Below, piece by piece: positions 8,118-17,128 of a DNA stretch of 33,011 nt. The notes beneath the pieces were generated by a model. That model searched no databases. It saw nothing but the letters and a program-made list of their open reading frames with translations, and was not told the DNA's origin. Positions within the stretch are counted from its first letter, which is position 1. Each line of letters begins with the position of its first letter. The stretch covers positions 1-33,011 of the forward strand of contig JAILDR010000217.1 in assembly GCA_024689285.1 (NCBI GenBank). The letters run 5' to 3'. The DNA is from Bacteroidales bacterium. Its GTDB lineage: Bacteria > Bacteroidota > Bacteroidia > Bacteroidales > F082. The position numbers and the translations under genes were made by a program.

Positions 8118-9083
8118 TCATTTGTCAACCAAGCCCAAGCCTGTCTTAACCAATTTTCCGTTTTCGGATAGTTGTTTGGCAATTTTGTCGAGCATACCGT
8201 TCACAAAACGGCGGCTCTCCGCAGTGCTGTAAAACTTTGAAATCTCAATATACTCGTTAATGGTCACTTTAACGGGAATGCTATGGAAATCACAAAATTC
8301 CGTCAGAGCCATGAAAATCAAGATTTTGTCCATCAGCGCAAGGCGACCATAGTCCCAATTGGCAGCATTCGACTCCACCAATTCCTTAAACTCATTGCGA
8401 TGCAAAATAGTCTTACGGAACAAGTTGACGGCAAACTCTTTATCTTCGTTTACTTCACGATTCTCTGTGGCATACACAGGGGGCAACTTCGATTCCTCAT
8501 TGAAACTGGTACGCATTTCGCTAACAAACTTCCATAGCAGATAAAGCCCTATCTGGTAGTCGCTGTTGAAGCTCAGTTTACGGTCTGCAAAATAGTCGTA
8601 CAACCAGTCGTCTTCGGCCATGTGATTATCGATAATGGCAATCAGGAACTTCCTATCATCCTCAAAGCTATCCCTCCCATTTTTCATATATTCCTGATAT
8701 TCAGGATATGCTTTCATACGCCCATAAAAAGCGCGTATAAAATCATCGCGGTCGTCGCCCCAGTTGATTTTGTAGTATTGTTCTAACTGCTGCAAGTGCT
8801 TGTTGTTTTCCAAAACATTGAGAATCCGATTGCTGATAAACTTCAAATTGGGATTCAAGTCTTCCTCAGTCGGGAAAATCTTATGACGGTTTTCCTCGAT
8901 GCGTTGATCGGAGAAGCGTTTAACCTCCACCCAAAACGAAAGCAGGTAAATGAATAGCTCATAAAGACCGTCAATGTCCTTGAGCAACTGGCGTTCAGCC
9001 TGCGAGATGTTGGTTTCCTGTGCCTGATGATAGGCATAAAGGTTCTGCAACACCTTGACTCTCAAAAATCTTCTGTTCAGCAT
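8118..9083 (-). CDS. nusB: Transcription antitermination factor NusB (long Bacteroidetes form)
   Basis: The 321-residue protein opens with MLNRRFLRVKVLQNLYAYHQ, the typical first helix of NusB. The conserved core lies at the C-terminus: LMDKILIFMALTEF, IPVKVTINEYIEISKFY and RFVNGMLDKIAK. Between them is an extra helical region of about 150 residues absent from the 139-residue E. coli protein; long NusB forms occur in Bacteroidetes. NusB binds boxA RNA with NusE in rRNA antitermination. I chose the ATG at 9083 over an upstream one at 9113, because the family begins here and a -7 promoter element at 9111-9118 would place the transcript start downstream of 9113. Confidence 0.93.
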   Translation of the reverse strand: MLNRRFLRVKVLQNLYAYHQAQETNISQAERQLLKDIDGLYELFIYLLSFWVEVKRFSDQRIEENRHKIFPTEEDLNPNLKFISNRILNVLENNKHLQQLEQYYKINWGDDRDDFIRAFYGRMKAYPEYQEYMKNGRDSFEDDRKFLIAIIDNHMAEDDWLYDYFADRKLSFNSDYQIGLYLLWKFVSEMRTSFNEESKLPPVYATENREVNEDKEFAVNLFRKTILHRNEFKELVESNAANWDYGRLALMDKILIFMALTEFCDFHSIPVKVTINEYIEISKFYSTAESRRFVNGMLDKIAKQLSENGKLVKTGLGLVDK

Positions 9084-9110
9084 AATCTGTCTTTTGCTTG
9101 AATTAGAATG

Positions 9111-9118
9111 CAAAGGTA
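9111..9118 (-). promoter_or_regulatory. -7 element for the nusB operon
   Basis: On the minus strand TACCTTTG matches TAnnTTTG, about 28 bases before the nusB ATG. A well-placed -33 TTTG is not evident. The element lies back to back with the rubrerythrin promoter. Confidence 0.4.
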
Positions 9119-9137
9119 GTAATTTTTCCGCAAAACG

Positions 9138-9168
9138 CTTGACAGTACATAAAAAATGACTAATTTTG
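9138..9168 (+). promoter_or_regulatory. Bacteroidetes promoter for rubrerythrin-ferritin
   Basis: CTTG at 9138-9141 (-33 box, consensus TTTG) is followed by exactly 19 bases and then TAATTTTG at 9161-9168 (-7 box, consensus TAnnTTTG). The ATG at 9213 lies about 37 bases beyond the expected transcription start. I see no obvious operator inverted repeat. Confidence 0.65.
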
Positions 9169-9212
9169 CGTTGAAAAATCCATGAAAACTAACTCAAACT
9201 AAAGAAATCACC

Positions 9213-9761
9213 ATGAAGAAAAAATTTATCTGCCCCATCTGCGGGTATGTACATGAAGGAGAGGAAGCCCCCGAACGCTGCCCTCAATGCAAGCAAATCG
9301 TTGAATGGAAAGTCGTCGACGAAAAAGCGGCCTTAAACTTCGTCACCGAGCACGTTGTCGGTATTGCCAAAGGCACCGGCGACGACATGATTAAAGACCT
9401 GAACGCTCACTTTATGGGCGAGGCTACCGAAGTAGGAATGTATCTGGCGATGAGCCGTCAGGCCGACCGCGAGGGCTATCCCGAGATTGCCGAGGCTTTC
9501 AAACGCTATGCCTTTGAAGAGGCCGAACATTGCGCCAGGTTTGCCGAGTTGCTGGGCGACGTAGTGTGGGACACCAAGACCAACCTCTACAAGCGAATGA
9601 TTGCCGAATGCGGCGCCTGCGAAGACAAGATGCGCATTGCCCGAGTGGCCAAGGAACGGAACCTCGACGCCATCCACGACACCGTCCACGAGATGGCCAA
9701 GGACGAAGCCCGTCACGGCAAAGGCTTTGAAGGACTGTATAAACGCTACTTCGGAGAATAA
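9213..9761 (+). CDS. Rubrerythrin with N-terminal rubredoxin domain (reverse type)
   Basis: The 182-residue protein begins with a rubredoxin-like iron site, Cys7, Cys10, Cys23 and Cys26 (CPICGYVH and CPQC). A four-helix ferritin-like domain follows, carrying the diiron ligands in [18 protein letters not shown] and KDEARHG. Ordinary rubrerythrins have the rubredoxin domain at the C-terminus; here it is first, as in 'reverse' rubrerythrins of anaerobes, which act as NADH-dependent peroxidases with partner reductases. The cytoplasmic location is inferred from the lack of a signal peptide. It is followed after 35 bases by ferritin and probably shares its transcript, pairing peroxide removal with iron storage. 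Confidence 0.92.
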   Translation: MKKKFICPICGYVHEGEEAPERCPQCKQIVEWKVVDEKAALNFVTEHVVGIAKGTGDDMIKDLNAHFMGEATEVGMYLAMSRQADREGYPEIAEAFKRYAFEEAEHCARFAELLGDVVWDTKTNLYKRMIAECGACEDKMRIARVAKERNLDAIHDTVHEMAKDEARHGKGFEGLYKRYFGE

Positions 9762-9796
9762 TCTTGAAATCTTAAATCTTTTAATTTGTAATTACA

Positions 9797-10309
9797 ATGA
9801 TTAGCAAGAAATTAGCAAAAGCCATTAACGACCAGATCAATGCTGAGATGTGGTCGGCTTATCTTTACCTGAGCATGTCGCAAGACATCTATGCCAAAGG
9901 TTTCAAGGGCATCGCCCATTGGTACAAGGTGCAATTCCTTGAGGAGCAAGCCCACGCCGCAATTATGATCAACTACTTGCATTCGCAGGACGAAAAGGTC
10001 ATCCTCGCCCCCATTGCCAAAGTACAAACTGAATGGGAGAGCGTGCTCGCTGCCTTTGAGGACACCCTCAACCACGAAAAGAAGGTGACCGCTATGATTA
10101 ACAACCTCTGCGACATTGCCGACGAGGACAAAGACCGCGCCGCAGCCAACTTCCTGGCTTGGTTCATCGACGAACAAGTGGAAGAGGAAGAGAACGCCCG
10201 CGATCTCATTGCACAGTGCAAGATGATTGACGGCCACATGGGCGGCATGATAATGCTCGACAAAGAGCTCGGTGCCCGCCAATATCACACACCCTCTCCG
10301 TTGAAATAA
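9797..10309 (+). CDS. ftnA: Ferritin (non-heme, FtnA type)
   Basis: The 170-residue protein has every ferroxidase residue of E. coli FtnA in register: Glu17, Glu50, His53, Glu94, Gln127 and Glu130. It lacks the mid-chain Met haem ligand pattern of bacterioferritin. It should assemble into a 24-subunit iron-storage shell in the cytoplasm. It follows the rubrerythrin closely and ends ahead of a strong hairpin at 10333-10360. Length and start are standard for the family. Confidence 0.95.
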   Translation: MISKKLAKAINDQINAEMWSAYLYLSMSQDIYAKGFKGIAHWYKVQFLEEQAHAAIMINYLHSQDEKVILAPIAKVQTEWESVLAAFEDTLNHEKKVTAMINNLCDIADEDKDRAAANFLAWFIDEQVEEEENARDLIAQCKMIDGHMGGMIMLDKELGARQYHTPSPLK

Positions 10310-10332
10310 TCAACTGGATGAAAACAAATTAA

Positions 10333-10360
10333 AAAAGGGCGACCCGAAGGCCGCCCTTTT
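10333..10360. terminator. Bidirectional intrinsic terminator between ferritin and the glycogen operon
   Basis: The arms AAAAGGGCG (10333-10341) and CGCCCTTTT (10352-10360) pair perfectly, and the stem continues as CC/GG around a CGAA loop with one mismatch. A run of T follows on the plus strand and a run of A precedes it, giving a U-tract in both directions. It separates convergent genes ending at 10309 and 10370. Confidence 0.9.
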
Positions 10361-10369
10361 CTTATGGAA

Positions 10370-13300
10370 TCAAATCCATTTCACTAAGGGGAAATCCTGA
10401 CGATGCGGCAGCATCTTGTTGGTGGGGAATACACGGAAAGTGAAGTCGTACACTCCGGCACGCGTAATCGGCATTTTGATGTAATATTTCACCCATCCAT
10501 CGCCTGAATCGACGAGTTTCATTTCCTCCACCGCCTTGATTTTCACATCCGAATCATTTTCCTTTTTTCCTAAAAGTAACTCAATGGCCAAATCGCCTGG
10601 TTCAAGATCGGGAGTAAGCAAAGTGATTTCTGCAACAAATTGCTCACCGAAGGTCAATGGACGCACGTTGGTGTCGGGCAACATCAGCGATTTCACCTCC
10701 ACCTTGTCCCAATTGTTGCGCACACGTGTCTTCCAGGCACTGATTTCGAAAGCCTTCTGATAACGGTTGGCCCGCATCCAGTTGGTCCGCTCAATCAGTT
10801 TGTTGTAATACTGCTCAAAGTAGTCGTCCATCATGCGTTTCATGGTGAAGCGCGGCGAAATCTCGTTTAGGCACTTCTTCATGGCAGCCACCCAACCTGT
10901 CGGAATTTCATGCACGTTGTGAGCATAGTAAAGCGGTACGATTTCATTCTCAAGGGTGTTGTAAATCGTCTCGGCATCCATCTCGTCCTGATAACGTTGA
11001 TCCTGATAGGTGCGTTTCTCCTGGATAGCCCAGCCAGCATCGGGACGATAGCCCTCGGCCCACCAGCCGTCAAGAACAGAGAAGTTCAAAACACCGTTCA
11101 TCACGGCCTTCTCGCCGCTGGTGCCGGAAGCCTCCAAAGGACGTGTAGGTGTATTGAGCCACACATCCACACCACCGGTGAGACGAGCACCCAATTCCAT
11201 ATCGTAGTTGCTGACGAAGAGAATCTTACCGATGAACTCAGGACGGCGCGAGATATCGATAATCATCTTGATGAGATCCTGACCTGCTTTGTCGTTGGGG
11301 TGAGCCTTGCCGGCAAAGAGGAAAATAACAGGACGCTTCGGGTCGTTGACCAGTTGCGAGAGACGGTCCAAGTTGCCGAAAAGCAGGTGTGCACGCTTGT
11401 AGGTAGCAAAACGACGAGCGAAACCGACAATCAGAGCATTTTCATTTAAGTTACTCACCGTCTGCATGATGAGTTTCGGGCTTTCCTGGCGCTGACGCAT
11501 ATCTTCTTTCAGCTTAGCCGAGAGGTAGTCTATCAGTTCATGTTTCAACTGCTTGCGGATATCCCAAATGGCAGCATCCGGCACCTCGTTGATTTGGCTC
11601 CACATTGTCACATCTGACTGGTGGTCGATGTAGTCAGGACCGAAGACTGTCTTATACAACCGTTGCCAGAGGCGGTTGCTCCAGGTGGGCAGGTGTACGC
11701 CATTGGTGACATAGCCGATATGATTCTCCTCAGCAAAATAGCCCGGCCAAAGCGGCTGGAACATCTCCCTCGACACCCTCCCGTGAATCCGGCTCACGCC
11801 ATTCACCTCCTGACTGAGGTTGGTGGCCAATACGCTCATCGAGAACTTTTCATTCGGATTGTTGGGGTTGAAGCGGCCCAGTCCCATAAAACGTTCCCAA
11901 CTGATGTTCATGCGGTTGGCATAGTGCGGCATATAGGTACGGATGAGATGTTCCTCGAAGGCATCGTGACCAGCAGGCACAGGCGTATGCGTTGTGAACA
12001 AGGTGGAAGCCCTGACCAACTCAAGTGCCACATCAAAATCAAGATTATGCTTGTTGATATACACACGCAGACGTTCAAGTCCGCTGAAAGCCGCATGGCC
12101 TTCGTTGCAGTGATAAATCGTAGGCTTCAACCCGATGGCTTCGAGCAGTCGGATGCCACCAACGCCAAGGAACATTTCCTGCTTGATGCGCATTTCAGCG
12201 TCACCGCCATATAGGCGACTCGTGATGCCACGATCCTCAGGAGAGTTCTCATCAATATCAGTATCGAGCAAATAAAGTCCTATCCTACCCACGTTAACCC
12301 GCCAAGCCTTGGCATAGACCGATCGACCCGGGAAAGCGATGCTCACCTTTACCCATTCGCCATTGTCGGTATAGACCGGCTGCAGCGGCAACTGCGAGAA
12401 CTTCTGCGGGATGTATTCTGCACGCTGTTCACCCGACACAGTGATTTCCTGGGCAAAATAGCCATGGCGATACAGCAAACCGATTCCCACCATATTGGCG
12501 TTGCTATCGGAAGCCTGTTTCATATAGTCACCAGCCAAGATGCCCAAACCGCCCGAATAAATCTTGAGACTCTTCATCAAGCCGTATTCCATACTGAAAT
12601 ATGCAATGAGATCTTTTTGCTGCGTCGGCTGTGCCATATATTGCTTAAACTGGTCATATACCTTGTTGAGGCGTTCGATGAAGTCTTTGTTGTTTTCCAG
12701 GTTCCTGATTTGGTCAACAGAAAGCCCCTCCATCAATGCGACGGGGTTCTGTTCAGTAGTCTTCCAAGTCTCAGGGTCGATACTCTCAAACAACTCGATG
12801 GCCTCGACGTTCCAACACCACCAAATGTTTTGCGAGAGTTCTTCCATCTTGCGCATCTCTTCGGAATAAACGGGCTTCACCAGCACCTTCTTCCAACTCG
12901 GTGCATCTTTCTTTTGGTAAACCACCTCGTGCATCATATCAGCGTATGGCACTGGCTCCATCATATAATGGCGCCCGCCCGATTTCTCCAAAGCAATCTC
13001 GTAGGCTTTCTGGTAACTGCCATATAAGTCTTTCCAAAGCAGATTGCCTGCCACCTTCATAGCCTCTTCAGAGACTTTGTCCATTCCCTTTTCCGTCATG
13101 CCCAAAAAACGTCGAATGGCGTTGACAATTTCTTCCACCACTTGTTCATTGTTGCCATCCTGACGATGAACCACGATAACTGCATCGTTATCTTTATAGT
13201 ACTGATTCACAAACCTGCCGAAGCCAGAGACATCTGTAGTCAAGGTTGGAATGCCCAAAGATACGCTCTCAAGAGGTGTGTAGCCCCATGGCTCGTAATA

Positions 13301-14596
13301 CGAGGGGAATACTGAGAAGTCGAAAGCGGAAAGGAACTCCGAATAGGTCAGATTGAAGATGCCATCGTTACCGTTGAGATAAGCAGGCACAAACATCACC
13401 TTCACTTTGTCGTTTGAGTCGTTCTGCAAGCCAGAATTACGCAAAGTGTTCAGAATCGCATCGTTTTCATAATCAAAGACATGGTGTGTCGCAGGAAAAT
13501 CGGTGTGACCCATGATGGCATTAGTGCCATCGAGACGGTGTTGCAAATCCTTTGACGGACCAGCTATGTTACTCGGCACAGCAATCACAGCCACCACAGT
13601 CCGTTGCAGGTTCTTGTCCTGATTGAGGCGGCGCAAAGCTTCAATATACAAATCGATGCCTTTGTTCTTGAACTCATAGCGGCCACTATTGATGACCATC
13701 AAGCAATTGCGGTCGATAGGCTCACCGCATAGGGTTTCAGCAATTTTAAGAATACTCTCACGTGCGGCTTTGCGTTTCTCAACAAAAGCTTGCGGGTCCT
13801 TACGTAGCGGATGGTCTATACCGTTCATGGTGATGACATCTGGCTTACGATAGAGGAACTGCTCGCTTTCTTGCGCCGTGATTTCGCTTACCGTTGTAAA
13901 CGCGTCGGCATTTTTGGCAGCCTTTTGTTCCATCGACTGTTGCGAGACGATGTTGAACTGCATGGCCATCACCGAAGGCAGATACGACTTAAGGTTTTCA
14001 TAGAGCGGCAAACCATTGCCAGAGATGGCTCGGCCAAGATAGGTGGCATGGGTGGTGAACACCGTAGCAATCTGCGGACAATGTTCTTTCAAATACAACA
14101 CACCCGAGCCCGTCATCCATTCATGGAATTGTGCCACGATGTTGCTGGTTTGCTGCAAATAGAAATTGCAGAAGCTCTCAATCACCTGACCAGCGGCATA
14201 GCCAAACAACACTGGTTCCACATAATCCCACTGGCCACGGATGCTATCCAGTTCATATTGCTCCCAAAGATGAGTAAGTATCTCATTCTTTGACTGATAC
14301 AACGTGGTGTAATCAACCAAAATGGCGATGGGGCTGCTTCCTATCTTCCAGCGGCCAATACGGAACTTCAGACCTTGAGACAAAGCCCGATCGCGCCATT
14401 CGGGGAAAAGGTCGTTGTCTTCAACAAAATAAAGCGTTTCGTGTGCTTCCTTCACCACATCAGGGCCTACGGTGATATAGTGGTCGCCATGCAGCTGACG
14501 CACCACATTTGCCTTTGTAGAGAGCACCGTATAGATGCCACCCACCATGTTACACACTTCCCAACTGGTTTCAAAAAGGTATTCCGGATTTTTCAT
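10370..14596 (-). CDS. Fused glycogen synthase (GT3) and alpha-glucan phosphorylase (GT35)
   Basis: One frame of 1408 residues carries two glycogen enzymes. Residues 1 to about 555 resemble the eukaryotic-type GT3 glycogen synthase: the N-terminal WEVCNMVGGIYTV and the E-x7-E donor site EPWGYTPLE with Glu435 and Glu443. Residues about 578-1405 are a short-form alpha-glucan phosphorylase: an initial DUF3417 segment (ELSQNIWWCWN), then AYFSMEYGL near residue 660, and the pyridoxal-phosphate site EASGTSGEKAVMNG with Lys1163. The synthase adds glucose from a nucleotide sugar, and the phosphorylase releases glucose-1-phosphate. It is the last gene of a four-gene glycogen operon, 13 bases after the GH57 gene. 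Both active-site signatures look intact. Related fused proteins occur in Bacteroidetes as far as I recall. Confidence 0.93.
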   Translation of the reverse strand: MKNPEYLFETSWEVCNMVGGIYTVLSTKANVVRQLHGDHYITVGPDVVKEAHETLYFVEDNDLFPEWRDRALSQGLKFRIGRWKIGSSPIAILVDYTTLYQSKNEILTHLWEQYELDSIRGQWDYVEPVLFGYAAGQVIESFCNFYLQQTSNIVAQFHEWMTGSGVLYLKEHCPQIATVFTTHATYLGRAISGNGLPLYENLKSYLPSVMAMQFNIVSQQSMEQKAAKNADAFTTVSEITAQESEQFLYRKPDVITMNGIDHPLRKDPQAFVEKRKAARESILKIAETLCGEPIDRNCLMVINSGRYEFKNKGIDLYIEALRRLNQDKNLQRTVVAVIAVPSNIAGPSKDLQHRLDGTNAIMGHTDFPATHHVFDYENDAILNTLRNSGLQNDSNDKVKVMFVPAYLNGNDGIFNLTYSEFLSAFDFSVFPSYYEPWGYTPLESVSLGIPTLTTDVSGFGRFVNQYYKDNDAVIVVHRQDGNNEQVVEEIVNAIRRFLGMTEKGMDKVSEEAMKVAGNLLWKDLYGSYQKAYEIALEKSGGRHYMMEPVPYADMMHEVVYQKKDAPSWKKVLVKPVYSEEMRKMEELSQNIWWCWNVEAIELFESIDPETWKTTEQNPVALMEGLSVDQIRNLENNKDFIERLNKVYDQFKQYMAQPTQQKDLIAYFSMEYGLMKSLKIYSGGLGILAGDYMKQASDSNANMVGIGLLYRHGYFAQEITVSGEQRAEYIPQKFSQLPLQPVYTDNGEWVKVSIAFPGRSVYAKAWRVNVGRIGLYLLDTDIDENSPEDRGITSRLYGGDAEMRIKQEMFLGVGGIRLLEAIGLKPTIYHCNEGHAAFSGLERLRVYINKHNLDFDVALELVRASTLFTTHTPVPAGHDAFEEHLIRTYMPHYANRMNISWERFMGLGRFNPNNPNEKFSMSVLATNLSQEVNGVSRIHGRVSREMFQPLWPGYFAEENHIGYVTNGVHLPTWSNRLWQRLYKTVFGPDYIDHQSDVTMWSQINEVPDAAIWDIRKQLKHELIDYLSAKLKEDMRQRQESPKLIMQTVSNLNENALIVGFARRFATYKRAHLLFGNLDRLSQLVNDPKRPVIFLFAGKAHPNDKAGQDLIKMIIDISRRPEFIGKILFVSNYDMELGARLTGGVDVWLNTPTRPLEASGTSGEKAVMNGVLNFSVLDGWWAEGYRPDAGWAIQEKRTYQDQRYQDEMDAETIYNTLENEIVPLYYAHNVHEIPTGWVAAMKKCLNEISPRFTMKRMMDDYFEQYYNKLIERTNWMRANRYQKAFEISAWKTRVRNNWDKVEVKSLMLPDTNVRPLTFGEQFVAEITLLTPDLEPGDLAIELLLGKKENDSDVKIKAVEEMKLVDSGDGWVKYYIKMPITRAGVYDFTFRVFPTNKMLPHRQDFPLVKWI

Positions 14597-14609
14597 TATA
14601 AACTATATG

Positions 14610-15815
14610 TTATTTGTTTTCAATATGTTTTACATTTCTCTTTGACAAATTCTTCACTCTATCAGCAAAGTCTGTCAACACATTCATATAATTAATATAG
14701 GCATCATACGGAGAGGCGTAGGGGCTGAAGTACTTGTGCACCACACCATCAGACAGCCACTTAGTACACATATAATAGAAGTGGTCTGAAGTCTGGAGTT
14801 CAAGCCAGTCCTGCTGCAGTTCCTCATCCTTGATGCGGCGCACTTTAGACGCGAGGTCATACAAGGCATGATAAGCATCGTCCTGCAAAGGATTACCTAA
14901 CCAGGCCGTGAGGTCACGTTCCTCATCGCTCCATGAAAGCACATTGGGCACGTTGACCATACTCACTGGCTGCAATTTCTTCGCCAATTCCTGAGGTGTC
15001 GCAAACTTAAACTTGCTGCCTTTGATGATGGCCTCAGGCAAACGTTCCATGAAGTCGAAAATGCCCGTTTCAACCGATTGGTGTTCACCGAAGGTCTCAT
15101 AATCCATGAAAATATTGACCACTTCTTCCTCTTCGGGCAAGGCGTTCAGCCAGTTCACAAAATCCTCGGTGCAGAAGCTATCCTGCACAAAACGGAAAGC
15201 AATCTCATCGCTGAACTTGAAATTGCGCAGCAAAACCTTCAGTTTCGGGTTGATAGCATTGGCATACATGTAGTTGGGACTCTTCCAACCCAGAATGTGC
15301 CTCGCTCCTTCAGTGAGTATAAGGTTGTAGCCCATGTCGGCCACTGCCGCACCGATTTCGTCGCTGTAAATCAACTCGGTGTTGCGGAAGGTCTTTGGTG
15401 TGATGCCAAACACCTCTTTTATTTTTTGTTTGTGGATCATCACCTGTTTTTTGAACTCATCTGGATTGTTCAACGAGGCCAAAGAGTGGGCATAAGTCTC
15501 CGAAAGCACCTCTACCCTACCCGTAGCGACCAACTTTTGGAAACTTTCCAGCACATCAGGAGCGTATTGCTCCATCTGCTCAATGGCAATACCTGAGAAG
15601 GAGAAGGCCACCTTAAACTTGTCGCCCAACTTATTGATTTGCCGCATCAGCAGCTCGTTCATGGGCAGGTAGCATTTCTCCGCCACGCGTCGCATTACCA
15701 TACGGTTGTTATAGTCATCGTAATAGTAGTGTTTCTTCCCGATTTCGAAGAAACGATAAGTGCGAAGCCTATAGGGCTGGTGCACTTGGAAATAGAAACA
15801 GATTGATTTGCTCAT
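14610..15815 (-). CDS. Glycoside hydrolase family 57 (alpha-amylase / glucanotransferase type)
   Basis: The 401-residue protein starts with the GH57 region I motif, YFQVHQPYR. The catalytic nucleophile is expected at Glu147 in FRNTELIYSDE, and the acid/base at Asp238 in FMDYETFGEH. GH57 includes alpha-amylases, 4-alpha-glucanotransferases and branching enzymes, and the sequence alone does not decide which. At about 400 residues it is shorter than typical GH57 branching enzymes. There is no signal peptide, so it acts in the cytoplasm. It sits between the GT4 and the synthase-phosphorylase genes with gaps of 26 and 13 bases, pointing to intracellular glycogen trimming or remodelling. Confidence 0.93.
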   Translation of the reverse strand: MSKSICFYFQVHQPYRLRTYRFFEIGKKHYYYDDYNNRMVMRRVAEKCYLPMNELLMRQINKLGDKFKVAFSFSGIAIEQMEQYAPDVLESFQKLVATGRVEVLSETYAHSLASLNNPDEFKKQVMIHKQKIKEVFGITPKTFRNTELIYSDEIGAAVADMGYNLILTEGARHILGWKSPNYMYANAINPKLKVLLRNFKFSDEIAFRFVQDSFCTEDFVNWLNALPEEEEVVNIFMDYETFGEHQSVETGIFDFMERLPEAIIKGSKFKFATPQELAKKLQPVSMVNVPNVLSWSDEERDLTAWLGNPLQDDAYHALYDLASKVRRIKDEELQQDWLELQTSDHFYYMCTKWLSDGVVHKYFSPYASPYDAYINYMNVLTDFADRVKNLSKRNVKHIENK

Positions 15816-15841
15816 ATCATGTGTTTTTTATTATTCGCTAA

Positions 15842-17128
15842 TTAAACCACCGACTCATATACTGCCTTAATCTTTTTTGCAGCAGCTTCCCACTTGAGGT
15901 TGTCCACCTCGTCTTTACCTTGATCCTTGAAGCAGTTGGCCAAAGTTTCATAATGGCAGAGGCCGTAAATGGCATCCGCTAAACCGTTAATATCCCAAAA
16001 GTCAACCTTCAAAGCATGTTTGACCACCTCTGAAACACCTGACTGCTTGCTGATAACCACCGGCACATTCAGGCGCATAGCCTCCAACGGCACGATACCA
16101 AACGGCTCAGAGATGGAGGGCATCACAAAGACATCCGTCATCGCAAACATCTGGTCGACGGCCTCGCCCTTGAGAAAACCTGTGAAGTGGAAATGGCTGC
16201 CCATACCCAATTGCGCCACACGGCGAATCATTCCCTCCAACATATCGCCAGTACCAGCCATCACGAAATGAATGCTCGGGTCGACCTGATGAATTTTGTA
16301 GGCCGCCTCGATGAAGTATTCCGGTCCCTTTTGGTATGTAATTCTTCCGAGAAATGTTACTACTTTGGCATCCAATCCACTGCGTTCATATTCTGACTTG
16401 GGCTTGTCGTTAGGCTCCACCGCATTGTGCACCGTCACAACCTTGGCAGGGTCGATGCCATATTTTTCAATGACAATATTGCGCGTCAGGTTACTCACCG
16501 TGATGACACGGTCGGCAGCTTCCATACCGCGACGCTCAATGGCATATACATCCCTGTTGATGTTTTCGCCCGAACGGTCAAACTCGGTGGCGTGCATGTG
16601 TACCACAAGAGGCTTGCCTGTAGTCTCCTTCGCCGCAATACCTGCTGAATATGTCAGCCAATCGTGAGCGTGGATGACATCAAAATCATATTTTGTGGCC
16701 AACGAGGACCCAATCAAGGCGTAGCGTGCCACTTCTTCCATCAGGTTCATACCATATTTCCCTGAAAACTGGTAGTTGCGGGCAAAAACCGATCCGCTAC
16801 GGTTGAAATGCTCCACCACATGACGGTCGCGTTCCAACACGTTAGCAAAATCCTCAGGTCCCACGTATGGGATGATGTTGGAGCCAATCTCCATATACTG
16901 CACACGCTCCCAATAGCTACGGTCCTTTTCATGGTCAATGTCAATGGTCACATCGCTGGCGTTGAGCAGACGCACATTTGTCTCATCCTCATCGCCGTAG
17001 GCACGCGGCACCACAAAGAGCACGTCCACGTCATTTTTAGCCAGACCCTTGGTCATACCGAAACAGGCCGTTCCGAGGCCGCCGGTAATATGAGGCGGAA
17101 ACTCCCACCCAAACATCAAGACTCTCAT
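15842..17128 (-). CDS. GT4 glycosyltransferase (glycogen synthase-like)
   Basis: The 428-residue protein has a GT-B fold: the N-terminal FPPHITGGLGT (residues 10-20) where the acceptor and nucleotide sugar meet, HAHDW in the middle, and the E-x7-E donor motif SEPFGIVPLE with Glu341 and Glu349. It resembles bacterial glycogen/starch synthase relatives of GT4. Its ATG overlaps the stop of the debranching enzyme gene by 4 nt (ATGA), so the two are translationally coupled. It gives the operon a second potential glucan-elongating enzyme besides the GT3 domain. Substrate and donor (UDP- or ADP-glucose) are not determined by the sequence. Confidence 0.88.
   Translation of the reverse strand: MRVLMFGWEFPPHITGGLGTACFGMTKGLAKNDVDVLFVVPRAYGDEDETNVRLLNASDVTIDIDHEKDRSYWERVQYMEIGSNIIPYVGPEDFANVLERDRHVVEHFNRSGSVFARNYQFSGKYGMNLMEEVARYALIGSSLATKYDFDVIHAHDWLTYSAGIAAKETTGKPLVVHMHATEFDRSGENINRDVYAIERRGMEAADRVITVSNLTRNIVIEKYGIDPAKVVTVHNAVEPNDKPKSEYERSGLDAKVVTFLGRITYQKGPEYFIEAAYKIHQVDPSIHFVMAGTGDMLEGMIRRVAQLGMGSHFHFTGFLKGEAVDQMFAMTDVFVMPSISEPFGIVPLEAMRLNVPVVISKQSGVSEVVKHALKVDFWDINGLADAIYGLCHYETLANCFKDQGKDEVDNLKWEAAAKKIKAVYESVV

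Noticed and set aside
10910..12214. Long plus-strand frames opposite the phosphorylase domain
   Set aside because: Shadow frames; the minus strand carries continuous conserved phosphorylase motifs throughout.
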